A stretch of 64,000 bases of DNA from Caballeronia sp. GAFFF1 (GTDB lineage: Bacteria; Pseudomonadota; Gammaproteobacteria; Burkholderiales; Burkholderiaceae): NCBI RefSeq assembly GCF_023630705.1, contig NZ_JALQEM010000012.1, forward strand, positions 112,801-176,800, read 5' to 3'. This document shows, piece after piece, positions 52,876 to 63,485 of this stretch (positions are counted from its first letter, which is position 1; every line of letters begins with the position of its first letter). Position numbers and translations under genes: made by a program. The notes under the pieces are model-generated. The model worked only from the letters and a program-made list of their open reading frames with translations. It searched no databases and was not told where the DNA came from.

Positions 52876-55293
52876 ATGACCAACGCAGTCAATGTTGCGA
52901 ACGATGTCGCAAAGGATCAGGCGTATGTAGTTCCATTCGAGCAGTTGCGAATGACCGACGTGGAAATTGTCGGTGGCAAGAATGCGTCGCTCGGCGAAAT
53001 GATCAGCCAGCTTTCCGAAGCCGGCGTCAGCGTGCCGACGGGCTTTGCCACGACCGCGCTCGCATTCCGCGACTTCCTCCATCACAACGAACTGACGGAG
53101 CGCATCGCCAAACGTCTCGAGACGCTCGACGTCGACGATGTGAAGGCGCTTGCCGAGGCCGGCAAGGAAATCCGTCAGTGGATCGTCGACGCGCCGCTGC
53201 AGCCGCGTCTCGAAGACGAAATCCGCCGTCAATTCGAAGTCCTGCAAAAGAGCTCGCCCGAAGAACTGTCGTTCGCCGTGCGCTCGTCCGCCACGGCGGA
53301 AGACCTGCCCGACGCATCGTTCGCGGGGCAGCAGGAAAGCTATCTGAACGTGGTCGGCATCGAAGACGTGCTCGATCGCATGAAGCACGTTTTTGCGTCG
53401 CTGTATAACGACCGCGCCATTTCGTATCGCGTCCACAAGGGCTTCACGCACGCGGAAGTCGCGCTGTCGGCTGGCGTGCAGCGCATGGTGCGCTCGGACG
53501 TCGGCGCCGCGGGCGTCATGTTCACCATCGACACCGAGTCCGGCTTCAAGGACACGGTCTTCATCACGTCGAGCTACGGCCTCGGCGAAACCGTGGTGCA
53601 GGGCGCGGTGAATCCGGACGAGTTCCACGTCTTCAAGACCACGCTCGCGCAAAACAAGTATCCGATCATCCGCCGTTCCATCGGCTCCAAGCTCATCAAG
53701 ATGGAGTTCACGCAGCCGGGCGAACCGGGCCGCGTGAAGACCGTGGACGTGCCGCACGAGCAGCGCAACCGCTTCTCGATTTCCGACGAAGACGTGATCG
53801 AACTCGCGAAGTACGCGGTCATCATCGAGAAGCACTATCAGCGTCCGATGGACATCGAGTGGGGCAAGGACGGCCGCGACGGCAAGCTGTTCATCCTCCA
53901 GGCGCGTCCCGAAACGGTGAAGAGCCAGGCGGCGGGCAAGGCCGAAATGCGCTTCAAGCTGAAGGGACAGTCGAACGTCATCGCCACCGGCCGCGCGATC
54001 GGCCAGAAGATCGGCGCGGGCCCCGTGCGCGTGATCTACGATCCGTCCGAAATGGAACGCGTGCAGCCGGGCGACGTGCTCGTCGCCGACATGACCGATC
54101 CCAACTGGGAGCCGGTAATGAAGCGCGCATCGGCCATCGTCACGAATCGCGGCGGGCGCACCTGCCACGCGGCGATCATCGCGCGCGAGCTGGGCGTGCC
54201 GGCGGTGGTCGGCTGCGGCGACGCGACCGACGTGCTGAAGGACGGCGCGCTCGTCACGGTGTCGTGCGCGGAAGGCGACGAAGGCAAGATCTACGACGGC
54301 CTGCTCGAAACGGAAGTGACCGAAGTGCAGCGCGGCGAGCTGCCGAAGATTCCGGTCAAGATCATGATGAACGTCGGCAATCCGCAGCTCGCGTTCGACT
54401 TCGCGCAGTTGCCGAATGCGGGCGTCGGCCTCGCGCGGCTCGAGTTCATCATCAACAACAACATCGGCGTGCATCCGAAGGCGATTCTGGAGTACCCGAA
54501 CGTCGACGCCGATCTGAAGAAAGCGGTGGAAAGCGTCGCGCGTGGCCACGCATCGCCGCGCGCGTTCTACGTCGACAAGCTGACCGAAGGCATCGCCACG
54601 ATCGCGGCGGCGTTCTATCCGAAGCCCGTCATCGTGCGCCTGTCGGACTTCAAGTCGAACGAGTACAAGAAGCTGATCGGCGGCTCGCGCTACGAGCCGG
54701 ACGAAGAAAATCCGATGCTCGGTTTCCGTGGCGCGTCGCGTTATATCGCGGAAGACTTCGCCGAGGCATTCCACATGGAATGCATCGCGCTGAAGAAGGT
54801 CCGCGAGGAAATGGGTCTGGACAACGTCGAGATCATGGTGCCGTTCGTGCGCACGCTGAAGCAGGCGGAGCGCGTGGTCGGGCTGCTCGAAAAGTTCGGG
54901 CTCAAGCGCGGCGTGAACGGTCTCAAGCTCGTGATGATGTGCGAAGTGCCGAGCAACGCGATTCTCGCCGAGCAGTTCCTCGAATACTTCGACGGTTTCT
55001 CGATCGGCTCGAACGACCTGACGCAGCTGACGCTCGGTCTCGACCGTGACTCCGGCATGGAACTGCTCGCGGCCGACTTCGACGAGCGCGACGAAGCCGT
55101 GCAGTTCATGCTCAAGCGCGCCATCGAGACGTGCCTGAGACTGAACAAGTACGTGGGCATTTGCGGTCAGGGGCCGTCCGATCATCCGGATCTGGCCGAG
55201 TGGCTGGCGAAGCAGGGCATCGAATCGATGTCGCTGAACCCGGACACGATTATCGACACGTGGCAGAAGCTCGCGACCACATTGTCAAAATAA
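52876..55293 (+). CDS. ppsA: Phosphoenolpyruvate synthase
   Basis: An 805-residue enzyme that makes PEP from pyruvate and ATP for gluconeogenesis. The N-terminal ATP-binding domain shows [14 protein letters not shown] and [20 protein letters not shown]; the swivelling domain carries the phosphohistidine in [20 protein letters not shown] (about residue 431), next to the threonine expected to be phosphorylated by PpsR; the C-terminal PEP/pyruvate barrel includes [22 protein letters not shown] and [18 protein letters not shown]. Length is normal. Ends before a strong terminator at 55343-55371. Confidence 0.97.
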   Translation: MTNAVNVANDVAKDQAYVVPFEQLRMTDVEIVGGKNASLGEMISQLSEAGVSVPTGFATTALAFRDFLHHNELTERIAKRLETLDVDDVKALAEAGKEIRQWIVDAPLQPRLEDEIRRQFEVLQKSSPEELSFAVRSSATAEDLPDASFAGQQESYLNVVGIEDVLDRMKHVFASLYNDRAISYRVHKGFTHAEVALSAGVQRMVRSDVGAAGVMFTIDTESGFKDTVFITSSYGLGETVVQGAVNPDEFHVFKTTLAQNKYPIIRRSIGSKLIKMEFTQPGEPGRVKTVDVPHEQRNRFSISDEDVIELAKYAVIIEKHYQRPMDIEWGKDGRDGKLFILQARPETVKSQAAGKAEMRFKLKGQSNVIATGRAIGQKIGAGPVRVIYDPSEMERVQPGDVLVADMTDPNWEPVMKRASAIVTNRGGRTCHAAIIARELGVPAVVGCGDATDVLKDGALVTVSCAEGDEGKIYDGLLETEVTEVQRGELPKIPVKIMMNVGNPQLAFDFAQLPNAGVGLARLEFIINNNIGVHPKAILEYPNVDADLKKAVESVARGHASPRAFYVDKLTEGIATIAAAFYPKPVIVRLSDFKSNEYKKLIGGSRYEPDEENPMLGFRGASRYIAEDFAEAFHMECIALKKVREEMGLDNVEIMVPFVRTLKQAERVVGLLEKFGLKRGVNGLKLVMMCEVPSNAILAEQFLEYFDGFSIGSNDLTQLTLGLDRDSGMELLAADFDERDEAVQFMLKRAIETCLRLNKYVGICGQGPSDHPDLAEWLAKQGIESMSLNPDTIIDTWQKLATTLSK

Positions 55294-55342
55294 GTCGGTC
55301 ACGCCTTTCCGGATGCTTTCGGGAAGGCGCTGCGTGCTATAA

Positions 55343-55371
55343 AAAACACCCCGGAGCTTCCGGGGTGTTTT
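55343..55371 (+). terminator. Intrinsic terminator after ppsA
   Basis: AAAACACCCCGG (55343-55354) pairs perfectly with CCGGGGTGTTTT (55360-55371) over a 5-base loop, giving a U-rich end on the plus strand and a symmetric one on the minus strand. Confidence 0.9.
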
Positions 55372-55386
55372 CGTTTGGAGACTGGC

Positions 55387-55815
55387 ATGGCGACCCATGA
55401 ACTCATCTGGTGGATAGCAGCCGGCGCGCTCATCGTCACCGAGCTTTTCACCGGCACGTTCTATCTGTTGATGATCGCGCTCGGCATGATCGCGGGCGGC
55501 ATCGCGTTCGCCGTCGGGCTTGCGTTGCATGTGCAACTCGGGTTCGCGGCGCTCGTCGCGTTGATCGCTGTGGCCGCGTTGCGGCGTTCGCGCTTCGGAA
55601 GCTGGAAGCGGCGCGACGCCTCGCGCGATGCCGCCGTGAACCTCGACATCGGCGCGACGCTGGAAGTGGCCGAATGGCACGACGGGCGGGCCCGCGCGAT
55701 GTATCGCGGCGCGGAGTGGGACGTCGAACTGGCGCCGGGCGAATCGGAAAGCGCGCGCTGGTATCGCATCACTGCGCTCGACGGAAGCCGGCTCGTCGTC
55801 GCCGCCAAACGCTAG
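55387..55815 (+). CDS. NfeD family membrane protein
   Basis: A 142-residue short-type NfeD protein. Two or three hydrophobic segments occupy residues 6-68 (LIWWIAAGALIVTELFTGTF, LLMIALGMIAGGIAFAVGLA) and the C-terminal NfeD OB-fold domain has GATLEVAEWHDGRARAMYRG and AEWDVEL. NfeD proteins work with the SPFH/stomatin protein encoded next to them in membrane-domain quality control; that link is family knowledge and the pairing is seen here. ATG 55387 with TGGAG at 55376-55380; a TTG at 55375 is a less likely start. Confidence 0.88.
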   Translation: MATHELIWWIAAGALIVTELFTGTFYLLMIALGMIAGGIAFAVGLALHVQLGFAALVALIAVAALRRSRFGSWKRRDASRDAAVNLDIGATLEVAEWHDGRARAMYRGAEWDVELAPGESESARWYRITALDGSRLVVAAKR

Positions 55816-55855
55816 AGCACGCACACTCGCTGCATAAGAACTGAAGGAGTCACAC

Positions 55856-56782
55856 ATGACTATTGCCGTCGTCCTGCTCGTCATCGCCATTGTGATCGTG
55901 GTCAACACGGTCAAGATCGTTCCACAACAGCACGCGTGGGTGCTTGAGCGCCTCGGCCGCTATCACGCCACGCTCACGCCGGGGCTGAACATCGTGTTGC
56001 CGTTCGTCGATCGCATCGCGTACAAGCACGTGCTCAAGGAAATTCCGCTCGACGTGCCGAGCCAGGTCTGCATCACGCGCGACAACACGCAGCTTCAGGT
56101 GGACGGCGTGCTGTACTTCCAGGTCACCGACCCGATGAAGGCGTCGTACGGTTCGAGCAACTTCGTGCTCGCCATCACGCAGCTTTCGCAGACGACGCTG
56201 CGCTCGGTCATCGGCAAGCTGGAGCTGGACAAGACCTTCGAGGAGCGCGAGTACATCAATCACAGCATCGTGAATGCGCTCGACGAAGCCGCGTCCAACT
56301 GGGGCGTGAAGGTGCTGCGCTATGAAATCAAGGACCTGACGCCGCCGAAGGAGATTCTTCACGCGATGCAGGCGCAGATCACCGCCGAGCGCGAGAAGCG
56401 CGCGCTGATCGCGGCGTCGGAAGGGCGCAAGCAGGAGCAGATCAATCTGGCCTCGGGGGCGCGCGAAGCGGCCATTCAGAAGTCCGAGGGCGAACGCCAG
56501 GCGGCGATCAATCAGGCGCAGGGCGAGGCGTCGGCGATCCTCGCGGTGGCCGAGGCGAACGCGCAGGCCATCGAGAAGATCGGCGCCGCGATTCAGTCGG
56601 CGGGCGGCATGGACGCCGTGAACCTCAAGGTCGCGGAGCAGTATGTCGGCGCGTTCGCGAACATCGCGAAAACCGGCAACACGCTGATCGTGCCGGGCAA
56701 TATGTCAGACATGAGTTCGATGATCGCGTCGGCGCTCGCCATCGTGAAGGGCGAGGGTGGCGGCGTCATCCGGAAGAGTTGA
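55856..56782 (+). CDS. SPFH/stomatin-like protein, QmcA type
   Basis: A 308-residue SPFH protein with an N-terminal membrane anchor (residues 2-20), a band-7 domain (VPQQHAWVLERLGRYHATLT, PGLNIVLPFVDRIAYKHVLK, LDVPSQVCITRDNTQLQVDG) and a long helical region (about 180-250; ALIAASEGRKQEQINLASGA, AILAVAEANAQAIEKIGAAI) for oligomer assembly. Forms a pair with the NfeD gene 40 bases upstream. A function in membrane microdomains or FtsH control is inferred from the family. Confidence 0.9.
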   Translation: MTIAVVLLVIAIVIVVNTVKIVPQQHAWVLERLGRYHATLTPGLNIVLPFVDRIAYKHVLKEIPLDVPSQVCITRDNTQLQVDGVLYFQVTDPMKASYGSSNFVLAITQLSQTTLRSVIGKLELDKTFEEREYINHSIVNALDEAASNWGVKVLRYEIKDLTPPKEILHAMQAQITAEREKRALIAASEGRKQEQINLASGAREAAIQKSEGERQAAINQAQGEASAILAVAEANAQAIEKIGAAIQSAGGMDAVNLKVAEQYVGAFANIAKTGNTLIVPGNMSDMSSMIASALAIVKGEGGGVIRKS

Positions 56783-56788
56783 TGCAAG

Positions 56789-56812
56789 AAGGGGCGCTTC
56801 GAAGCGCCCCTT
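56789..56812. terminator. Symmetric terminator hairpin between convergent qmcA-like gene and smpB
   Basis: AAGGGGCGCTT and AAGCGCCCCTT pair perfectly across a CG loop (24-base palindrome). It lies 7 bases after the stomatin-like stop and 20 bases beyond the smpB stop; the U-tract is short on both sides, but the position suggests it serves both transcripts. Confidence 0.75.
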
Positions 56813-56832
56813 GTTCTATGCAACCGTGAAGA

Positions 56833-57282
56833 TCAACGCGCCGCCGTGCGCATCAAACGGGCGCGCTCGCGTTCCCAGTCGCGCTTCTTCTCGGTCTCGC
56901 GCTTGTCGTGCAGCTTCTTGCCCTTCGCCAGACCGATTTCGCACTTCACGCGGCCTTCCTTGTAGTGGAAGTTGAGCGGCACCAGCGTATGGCCGCGCTG
57001 CTCCACCTTGCCGATGAGTTTGTCGATCTGCTCGCGATGCAATAGCAGCTTGCGCGTGCGTACCGGGTCCAGATTGGCGAACTTCGACGCCTCGGGCAGC
57101 GGGCTGATGTGCGTGCCGATCAGGAACAGTTCGCCGTTCTTGATCACGACATAGCCTTCCTTGATCTGCCCGCGGCCTTCGCGCAGCGCCTTGACTTCCC
57201 AGCCCTCGAGCACGAGACCGGCCTCGTAGCGTTCTTCGATGAAGTAATCGAAGAAGGCTTTTCTGTTGTCAATGATGCTCAT
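56833..57282 (-). CDS. smpB: SmpB, tmRNA-binding protein
   Basis: A 149-residue trans-translation factor that delivers tmRNA to stalled ribosomes. [69 protein letters not shown] and the basic C-terminal tail [13 protein letters not shown] are diagnostic. Start ATG 57282. Divergent from ratA, as in many proteobacteria. The ssrA RNA gene itself is not in this window. Confidence 0.97.
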   Translation of the reverse strand: MSIIDNRKAFFDYFIEERYEAGLVLEGWEVKALREGRGQIKEGYVVIKNGELFLIGTHISPLPEASKFANLDPVRTRKLLLHREQIDKLIGKVEQRGHTLVPLNFHYKEGRVKCEIGLAKGKKLHDKRETEKKRDWERERARLMRTAAR

Positions 57283-57412
57283 GAATGGAAAGTGCCCAAC
57301 TCGTTTAAAATCACGATTTTAGCAGCGCGCCGCTTGACGCACGATGGGCAGATCCAGCTCATCGCTCAGGCCGCGCGCGCCGCCACCCGATCCAGTCACC
57401 CGCTGCGCCCTT

Positions 57413-57850
57413 ATGGCCGACGTTCAGAAAACCGTATTGATCCGCCATTCGGCGGAAGAAATGTTCGACCTCGTCACCGATGTCGCCGACTACCCGAACT
57501 TCCTGCCGTGGTGCGGCGGCGTCGAGATCGGCCGCCAGGACGAGACCGGCATGGAAGCGAAGATCGACATCAATTTCAAGGGCATCAAGCAGCACTTCGC
57601 CACGCGTAACGTGCAAAAGCGGCCGACGAACATCGATATGGAGTTCCTGAGCGGCCCTTTCAAGAAGTTCACGGGCTACTGGCGCTTCACGCCGCTGCGC
57701 GCCGACGCCTGCAAGATCGAGTTCGCGCTGCACTACGAGTTCTCGAACCTGATTCTCGAGAAGATCATTGGGCCGGTGTTCAGCCATATCGCGAACACGT
57801 TCGTCGATTCGTTCGTGAAGCGCGCGGATCAGCGGTACGGCAAGAAATGA
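57413..57850 (+). CDS. ratA: RatA/Coq10-type SRPBCC protein
   Basis: A 145-residue START/polyketide-cyclase-fold protein: HSAEEMFDLVTDVADYPNFL then PWCGGVEIGRQDETG, FLSGPFKKFTGYWRFTPL, and LILEKIIGPVFSHIANTFVD. E. coli RatA was reported as a 70S-assembly-blocking toxin, but the family also includes the ubiquinone-binding Coq10 proteins, and a respiratory role is as likely here. ATG 57413 chosen over an earlier frame start (57344). Its stop overlaps rnfH by 4 bases. Confidence 0.88.
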   Translation: MADVQKTVLIRHSAEEMFDLVTDVADYPNFLPWCGGVEIGRQDETGMEAKIDINFKGIKQHFATRNVQKRPTNIDMEFLSGPFKKFTGYWRFTPLRADACKIEFALHYEFSNLILEKIIGPVFSHIANTFVDSFVKRADQRYGKK

Positions 57851-58176
57851 ATCTGCATATCGATGTCTGCTACGGCCTGCCGGGCGGCAAGAGCTTCCTC
57901 ACGCGCGTCGGCCTGCGCGACGGCGCGACCGTGCGCGAAGCCATCGAGGCGAGCGGCGTGCTCCGAGCGCATCCCGAGATCGATTTGACGACGCAGAAGG
58001 TCGGCGTGTTCGGCAAGCTCCAAGCGCTCAATGCCGCGCTCGCCGACTTTGATCGCGTGGAGATCTATCGGCCGCTGAAGGTCGATCCGAAGACCGCGCG
58101 CCAGCGCCGGGTCGACAAGGCGCGCAAGGCGGGATCGATCGAAGGGCGCAAATGGCAGTCGAAGGATTCGCGCTGA
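57847..58176 (+). CDS. RnfH/RatB family ubiquitin-like protein
   Basis: A 109-residue UPF0125 protein. The beta-grasp core LHIDVCYGLPGGKSFLTRVG, GATVREAIEASGVL, KVGVFGKLQALNAALADFDR and VEIYRPLKVDPKTARQRRVD are the family consensus, followed by a basic tail. The function is not settled; it has been named RatB as antitoxin of RatA but without firm support. ATGA overlap with ratA implies joint translation. Confidence 0.9.
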   Translation: MNLHIDVCYGLPGGKSFLTRVGLRDGATVREAIEASGVLRAHPEIDLTTQKVGVFGKLQALNAALADFDRVEIYRPLKVDPKTARQRRVDKARKAGSIEGRKWQSKDSR

Positions 58177-58188
58177 GCCAAGGCCGCA

Positions 58189-59163
58189 TCAATGCGCGGG
58201 CGCTTCCTTCGATGCCGCCGCCGGCTCGACGGTATGTTGCCGCACCGACCAGCTCACGCCCGCCAGCAGCAGCACGATAGCCAGCATCTCCGGAGCGCGC
58301 GGCCAGCGGGCGTCGTAGACAAAGGCATAGAGCAGGGCGAAGAGCGTTTCGAACGCGATCATCTGCCCGGAGAGCGTGAGCGGCAGGCGTTTCGCCGCCG
58401 CGTTCCACAGCATGTTCCCGAGCCAGGAACCGCCGGTCGCCAGCGCGAAGCACACGATCCAGAACAGATGCCAGCGCGCGGCCGGCACGCTCGCCTGCAC
58501 GACGCCGGCAGGCAACATCCAGACAACCGCCCCGAGGACCGCGCCGAGCACGCCGGTTACGATGCCCCACAGCACGGACCATTCGTTGCCGTCGAAGTGG
58601 CGGTTCGCCTGCAGATAGCGCGCGTTGACGACCGCATACCACGTCCACGACGCCAGCGCGCCGACCGCGCACGCGAGCCCGGCAAGGCGCGTGAGCACGC
58701 TATTCGCGCTCGCGTCGCCGGGATGCGTGAAGACGTCGCTGAACACGTCCAGATTGATGCACGCGATGCCCGCCAGCACCAGCAAGAGCGGCGCGGCGAG
58801 GCGCTTGAGGTCGACCGCGCCGTGATCGCGCCGGCCCGCCAGCGTCACCGTCACCGGAAGAATGCCGACGATCAGCGAAGACGGCGCCACGCCCACGAGT
58901 TGCACCGCGCTCGCGAGCAGCATGTAGTAGAGCAGATTCCCGACGAGCGCGAGTTTCACGAGCGCGATCGCATCGGCGCGCGTGAGCTTCGCGGCGAGCC
59001 GTCGCGCGAACGGCAGGGCGGCGGCCAGCGACACGACGCCATACATCACGTAGCGCCCGATGCTCAGCATGAGCGGCGAGAAGTCCGGCAACAGGCGCGG
59101 CGCGAGAAAAATAAAACCCCAGATGGCTCCCGCCAGCATTCCGCATACGACACCGCGCTGCAT
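58189..59163 (-). CDS. EamA/DMT family transporter
   Basis: A 324-residue membrane protein with about ten hydrophobic segments in two EamA repeats (GMLAGAIWGFIFLAPRLLPD at the N-terminus, SGQMIAFETLFALLYAFVYD near the C-terminus). The substrate is unknown. The ATG at 59163 puts the first helix at the N-terminus; an ATG 23 codons earlier (59232) adds a basic stretch and is less likely. Its stop lies 12 bases past the convergent rnfH stop. It is divergent from guaB. Confidence 0.85.
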   Translation of the reverse strand: MQRGVVCGMLAGAIWGFIFLAPRLLPDFSPLMLSIGRYVMYGVVSLAAALPFARRLAAKLTRADAIALVKLALVGNLLYYMLLASAVQLVGVAPSSLIVGILPVTVTLAGRRDHGAVDLKRLAAPLLLVLAGIACINLDVFSDVFTHPGDASANSVLTRLAGLACAVGALASWTWYAVVNARYLQANRHFDGNEWSVLWGIVTGVLGAVLGAVVWMLPAGVVQASVPAARWHLFWIVCFALATGGSWLGNMLWNAAAKRLPLTLSGQMIAFETLFALLYAFVYDARWPRAPEMLAIVLLLAGVSWSVRQHTVEPAAASKEAPAH

Positions 59164-59303
59164 TGACCGACTCCGACTTGCACTCGAATGACGCGAAAGC
59201 GTAGCGCGGCGCACCGCCCGCGTCTTGTTCAAACGTGCACCGCTTGGCGCGCGGCCGAAGGCCCGGATTTTGCGTCGATCGGCCGTAACCTGCTGTTCGG
59301 GCA

Positions 59304-60819
<1,516 letters not shown>

Positions 60820-60874
60820 CCGGCTTGCTCGCGCCGTCTCCCGGCTTTTGCGCCGATAACCTCGTGGACCGATC

Positions 60875-61705
60875 ATGAAACCGTTGCTGCGCGTCGTGCT
60901 GGTCGTCAATGCCCTCATCTTTCTGGTGTTCGGCGTGCTGTTTCTGCTGACGCCGTGGGCGGGACTTTACGACGCGCTGCAACTGGACGCCATGCGAGTG
61001 GAACCGGCGTTCGCCGGGCAACTGCTCGGCATCGCGCTGATCGGTTTCGCGTGGCTGTCGCTGCACGCGGCCATCGACGGTGCACTCACCGCAGCCGCCG
61101 CCAGAGCCTCGGGCCATGTCGAATGGCTGTCGGGCATCGTCGTGCTGGTCTGGCTGCTCGGCCTGCGCACGCCTGAGGTCGACGGCTTCGGGCAGGTCGG
61201 CGCGGCGCTGATCGGCATCGTGTTGCTGGTGCTGGGGCTCGGCAGCGTGAGGCTCGCGGGCGCGGTGCGGCGGCGGGAACGCGCGGCACTGGCCGGCGCG
61301 GCGTCGGCGGAGCGGGCGGAAAAGAAGGCGGCGCAAAAGCGCGACGAAACGCGGCCACCTGCCACGACCGTCGTGCCGCCGTCGGATACGGCAACGCGTC
61401 CCGCGGCGCGCGCGCCCGAAGCCACTGCCATCGATCCCGTCACTGGCCGCGCCGTCGATCCGGCGGGGCGGCCGATCGATGCCGATACCGCGCCACCGGT
61501 TGCGCGCACGCGCACGGAAGCCGGCGTGGTCGATCCGGTCACGGGCCGCACCCTGGATGCGCAAACGGGCCGCGAGATCGACCCGGCCACCGGCAGGCGC
61601 ATCGACCCGGTGATCGGCAGCGATATCGATCCGGCGACCGGACGGCGCGTGGACCCGCTGACGGGCCGCGTGGCGCCGGACCCTGCGAGCGGGGCGCCGC
61701 GCTGA
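60875..61705 (+). CDS. Membrane protein of unknown function with C-terminal DPxTGR octapeptide repeats
   Basis: A 276-residue protein that I do not recognise as a named family. Residues 5-126 contain four hydrophobic segments (about 5-28, 47-66, 81-97, 106-126). A charged Ala/Arg-rich linker (128-180) leads to a repeat region at about 185-270 built from octads such as DPVTGRTL, DAQTGREI, DPATGRRI, DPVIGSDI, DPATGRRV, DPLTGRVA. The repeat resembles PxTG-type motifs of plakin-like repeats, which is only a resemblance. It lies between guaB and guaA in the same direction (55 bases after guaB), so it may be co-transcribed with purine genes. ATG 60875. Confidence 0.75.
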   Translation: MKPLLRVVLVVNALIFLVFGVLFLLTPWAGLYDALQLDAMRVEPAFAGQLLGIALIGFAWLSLHAAIDGALTAAAARASGHVEWLSGIVVLVWLLGLRTPEVDGFGQVGAALIGIVLLVLGLGSVRLAGAVRRRERAALAGAASAERAEKKAAQKRDETRPPATTVVPPSDTATRPAARAPEATAIDPVTGRAVDPAGRPIDADTAPPVARTRTEAGVVDPVTGRTLDAQTGREIDPATGRRIDPVIGSDIDPATGRRVDPLTGRVAPDPASGAPR

Positions 61706-61866
61706 GGCGCCCGCAGATGCGCGAACGCGAGTACGACGGCGCGCGCAGCAAGGAAACACAAGGACGGTCGGCCTTCGCGCCGGCCGTCGATTTATTCGCA
61801 GCCGGACCCGGCAGCACCGGGACCGGCTGCCCACACCATTCGTTCACTTAGCCTTTGGCCGCAGCC

Positions 61867-63450
61867 ATGCACGACAAAATCCTGATTCTCGATTTCGGCT
61901 CCCAAGTCACCCAGCTGATCGCCCGGCGCATCCGCGAGTCGCACGTCTACTCGGAAATCCATCCGTACGACGTGGACGAGACGTTTATCCGCGAGTTCGC
62001 GCCGAAGGGCATCATCCTGTCGGGCGGCCCGAACTCGGTCACCGAGGCGAAGTCGCCGCGCGCCCCGCAGATCGTGTTCGATCTCGGCGTGCCGGTGCTC
62101 GGCATCTGCTACGGCATGCAGACCATGGCCGACCAGCTCGGCGGCAAGGTCGAGCTCGGCAAGGTGCGCGAGTTCGGCTACGCGGAAGTGCAGGCGCTCA
62201 ACCATACGGGCTTTCTCGAAGGCATCGAAGACTTCAAGACCGCCGAAGGCGAGTCGATGCTCAAGGTCTGGATGAGCCACGGCGACAAGGTGGCCGACAT
62301 GCCGGCCGGCTTCAAGCTGATGGCCTCGACGCCCGCGTGCCCGATCGCCGCGATGGCCGACGACGACCGCCGCTTCTACGGCGTACAGTGGCACCCGGAA
62401 GTCACGCACACGGTGCAGGGCCGCGCGATGCTCGACCGCTTCGTGCTCGAACTGTGCGGCGCGAAGGCCGACTGGGAGATGGGCCACTACATCGACGAAG
62501 CGGTCGCGAAGATTCGCGCGCAGGTCGGCGACGAGCACGTCATTCTCGGCTTGTCGGGCGGCGTGGATTCGTCGGTGGCGGCGGCGCTCCTGCATCGCGC
62601 GATCGGCAATCAGCTGACGTGCGTGTTCGTCGATCACGGCCTCTTGCGCGAGAACGAAGCCGAGCAGGTCATGTCGACGTTCGCGGACCATCTCGGCGTG
62701 AAGGTCATTCATGTGGATGCGAGCGAAGCGTTTCTCCACAAGCTTGCCGGCGTGACCGATCCGGAGGCGAAGCGCAAGATTATCGGCGCGGAGTTTATCG
62801 AAGTGTTCGACGCCGAATCGCACAAGCTCACCGACGCGAAATGGCTCGCGCAGGGCACCATTTACCCGGACGTGATCGAATCGGCGGGCAAGGGCAAGAA
62901 GGGCGCGCATACGATCAAGAGTCACCACAACGTCGGCGGGCTGCCCGAGACGCTGAAGCTGAAGCTGCTCGAACCGCTGCGCGAACTCTTCAAGGACGAA
63001 GTGCGCGAGCTCGGCGTGAAGCTGGGCCTGCCGCCCGCGATGGTGTATCGCCATCCGTTCCCCGGTCCCGGCCTCGGCGTGCGGATTCTCGGCGAAGTGA
63101 AGCGCGAGTTCGCCGATCTGCTGCGCCGCGCGGACGCCATTTTCATCGAGACGCTGCGCAATACCATCGACAAGGAAACCGGCAAGTCGTGGTACGAGCT
63201 GACGAGCCAGGCGTTCGCGGTGTTTCTGCCCGTAAAGAGCGTCGGCGTAATGGGCGATGGCCGCACCTACGATTACGTCGTCGCGCTGCGCGCCGTGCAG
63301 ACGATGGACTTCATGACCGCGCACTGGGCGCATCTGCCGCACGAACTGCTCGGACATGTGAGCAACCGCATCATCAACGAAGTGCGCGGGATCAATCGGG
63401 TCGTGTATGACATCTCGGGCAAGCCGCCTGCGACGATCGAGTGGGAGTGA
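61867..63450 (+). CDS. guaA: GMP synthase (glutamine-hydrolysing)
   Basis: A 527-residue enzyme aminating XMP to GMP. The class I glutamine amidotransferase domain has [16 protein letters not shown], the catalytic cysteine in GICYGMQ (about 82) and the histidine/glutamate in GVQWHPEV; the ATP-pyrophosphatase domain has the P-loop [16 protein letters not shown] (about 227); the C-terminal dimer domain ends in [17 protein letters not shown] 61867 gives the family start; a TTG at 61855 is also in frame. Confidence 0.97.
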   Translation: MHDKILILDFGSQVTQLIARRIRESHVYSEIHPYDVDETFIREFAPKGIILSGGPNSVTEAKSPRAPQIVFDLGVPVLGICYGMQTMADQLGGKVELGKVREFGYAEVQALNHTGFLEGIEDFKTAEGESMLKVWMSHGDKVADMPAGFKLMASTPACPIAAMADDDRRFYGVQWHPEVTHTVQGRAMLDRFVLELCGAKADWEMGHYIDEAVAKIRAQVGDEHVILGLSGGVDSSVAAALLHRAIGNQLTCVFVDHGLLRENEAEQVMSTFADHLGVKVIHVDASEAFLHKLAGVTDPEAKRKIIGAEFIEVFDAESHKLTDAKWLAQGTIYPDVIESAGKGKKGAHTIKSHHNVGGLPETLKLKLLEPLRELFKDEVRELGVKLGLPPAMVYRHPFPGPGLGVRILGEVKREFADLLRRADAIFIETLRNTIDKETGKSWYELTSQAFAVFLPVKSVGVMGDGRTYDYVVALRAVQTMDFMTAHWAHLPHELLGHVSNRIINEVRGINRVVYDISGKPPATIEWE

Positions 63451-63485
63451 TCGCGGCCGCGCAGCACTGAACGGGAGCCGGTCAC

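Noticed and set aside
52864..55185. 773-residue minus-strand frame opposite ppsA
   Set aside because: Antisense shadow of a highly conserved gene; no recognisable domain.
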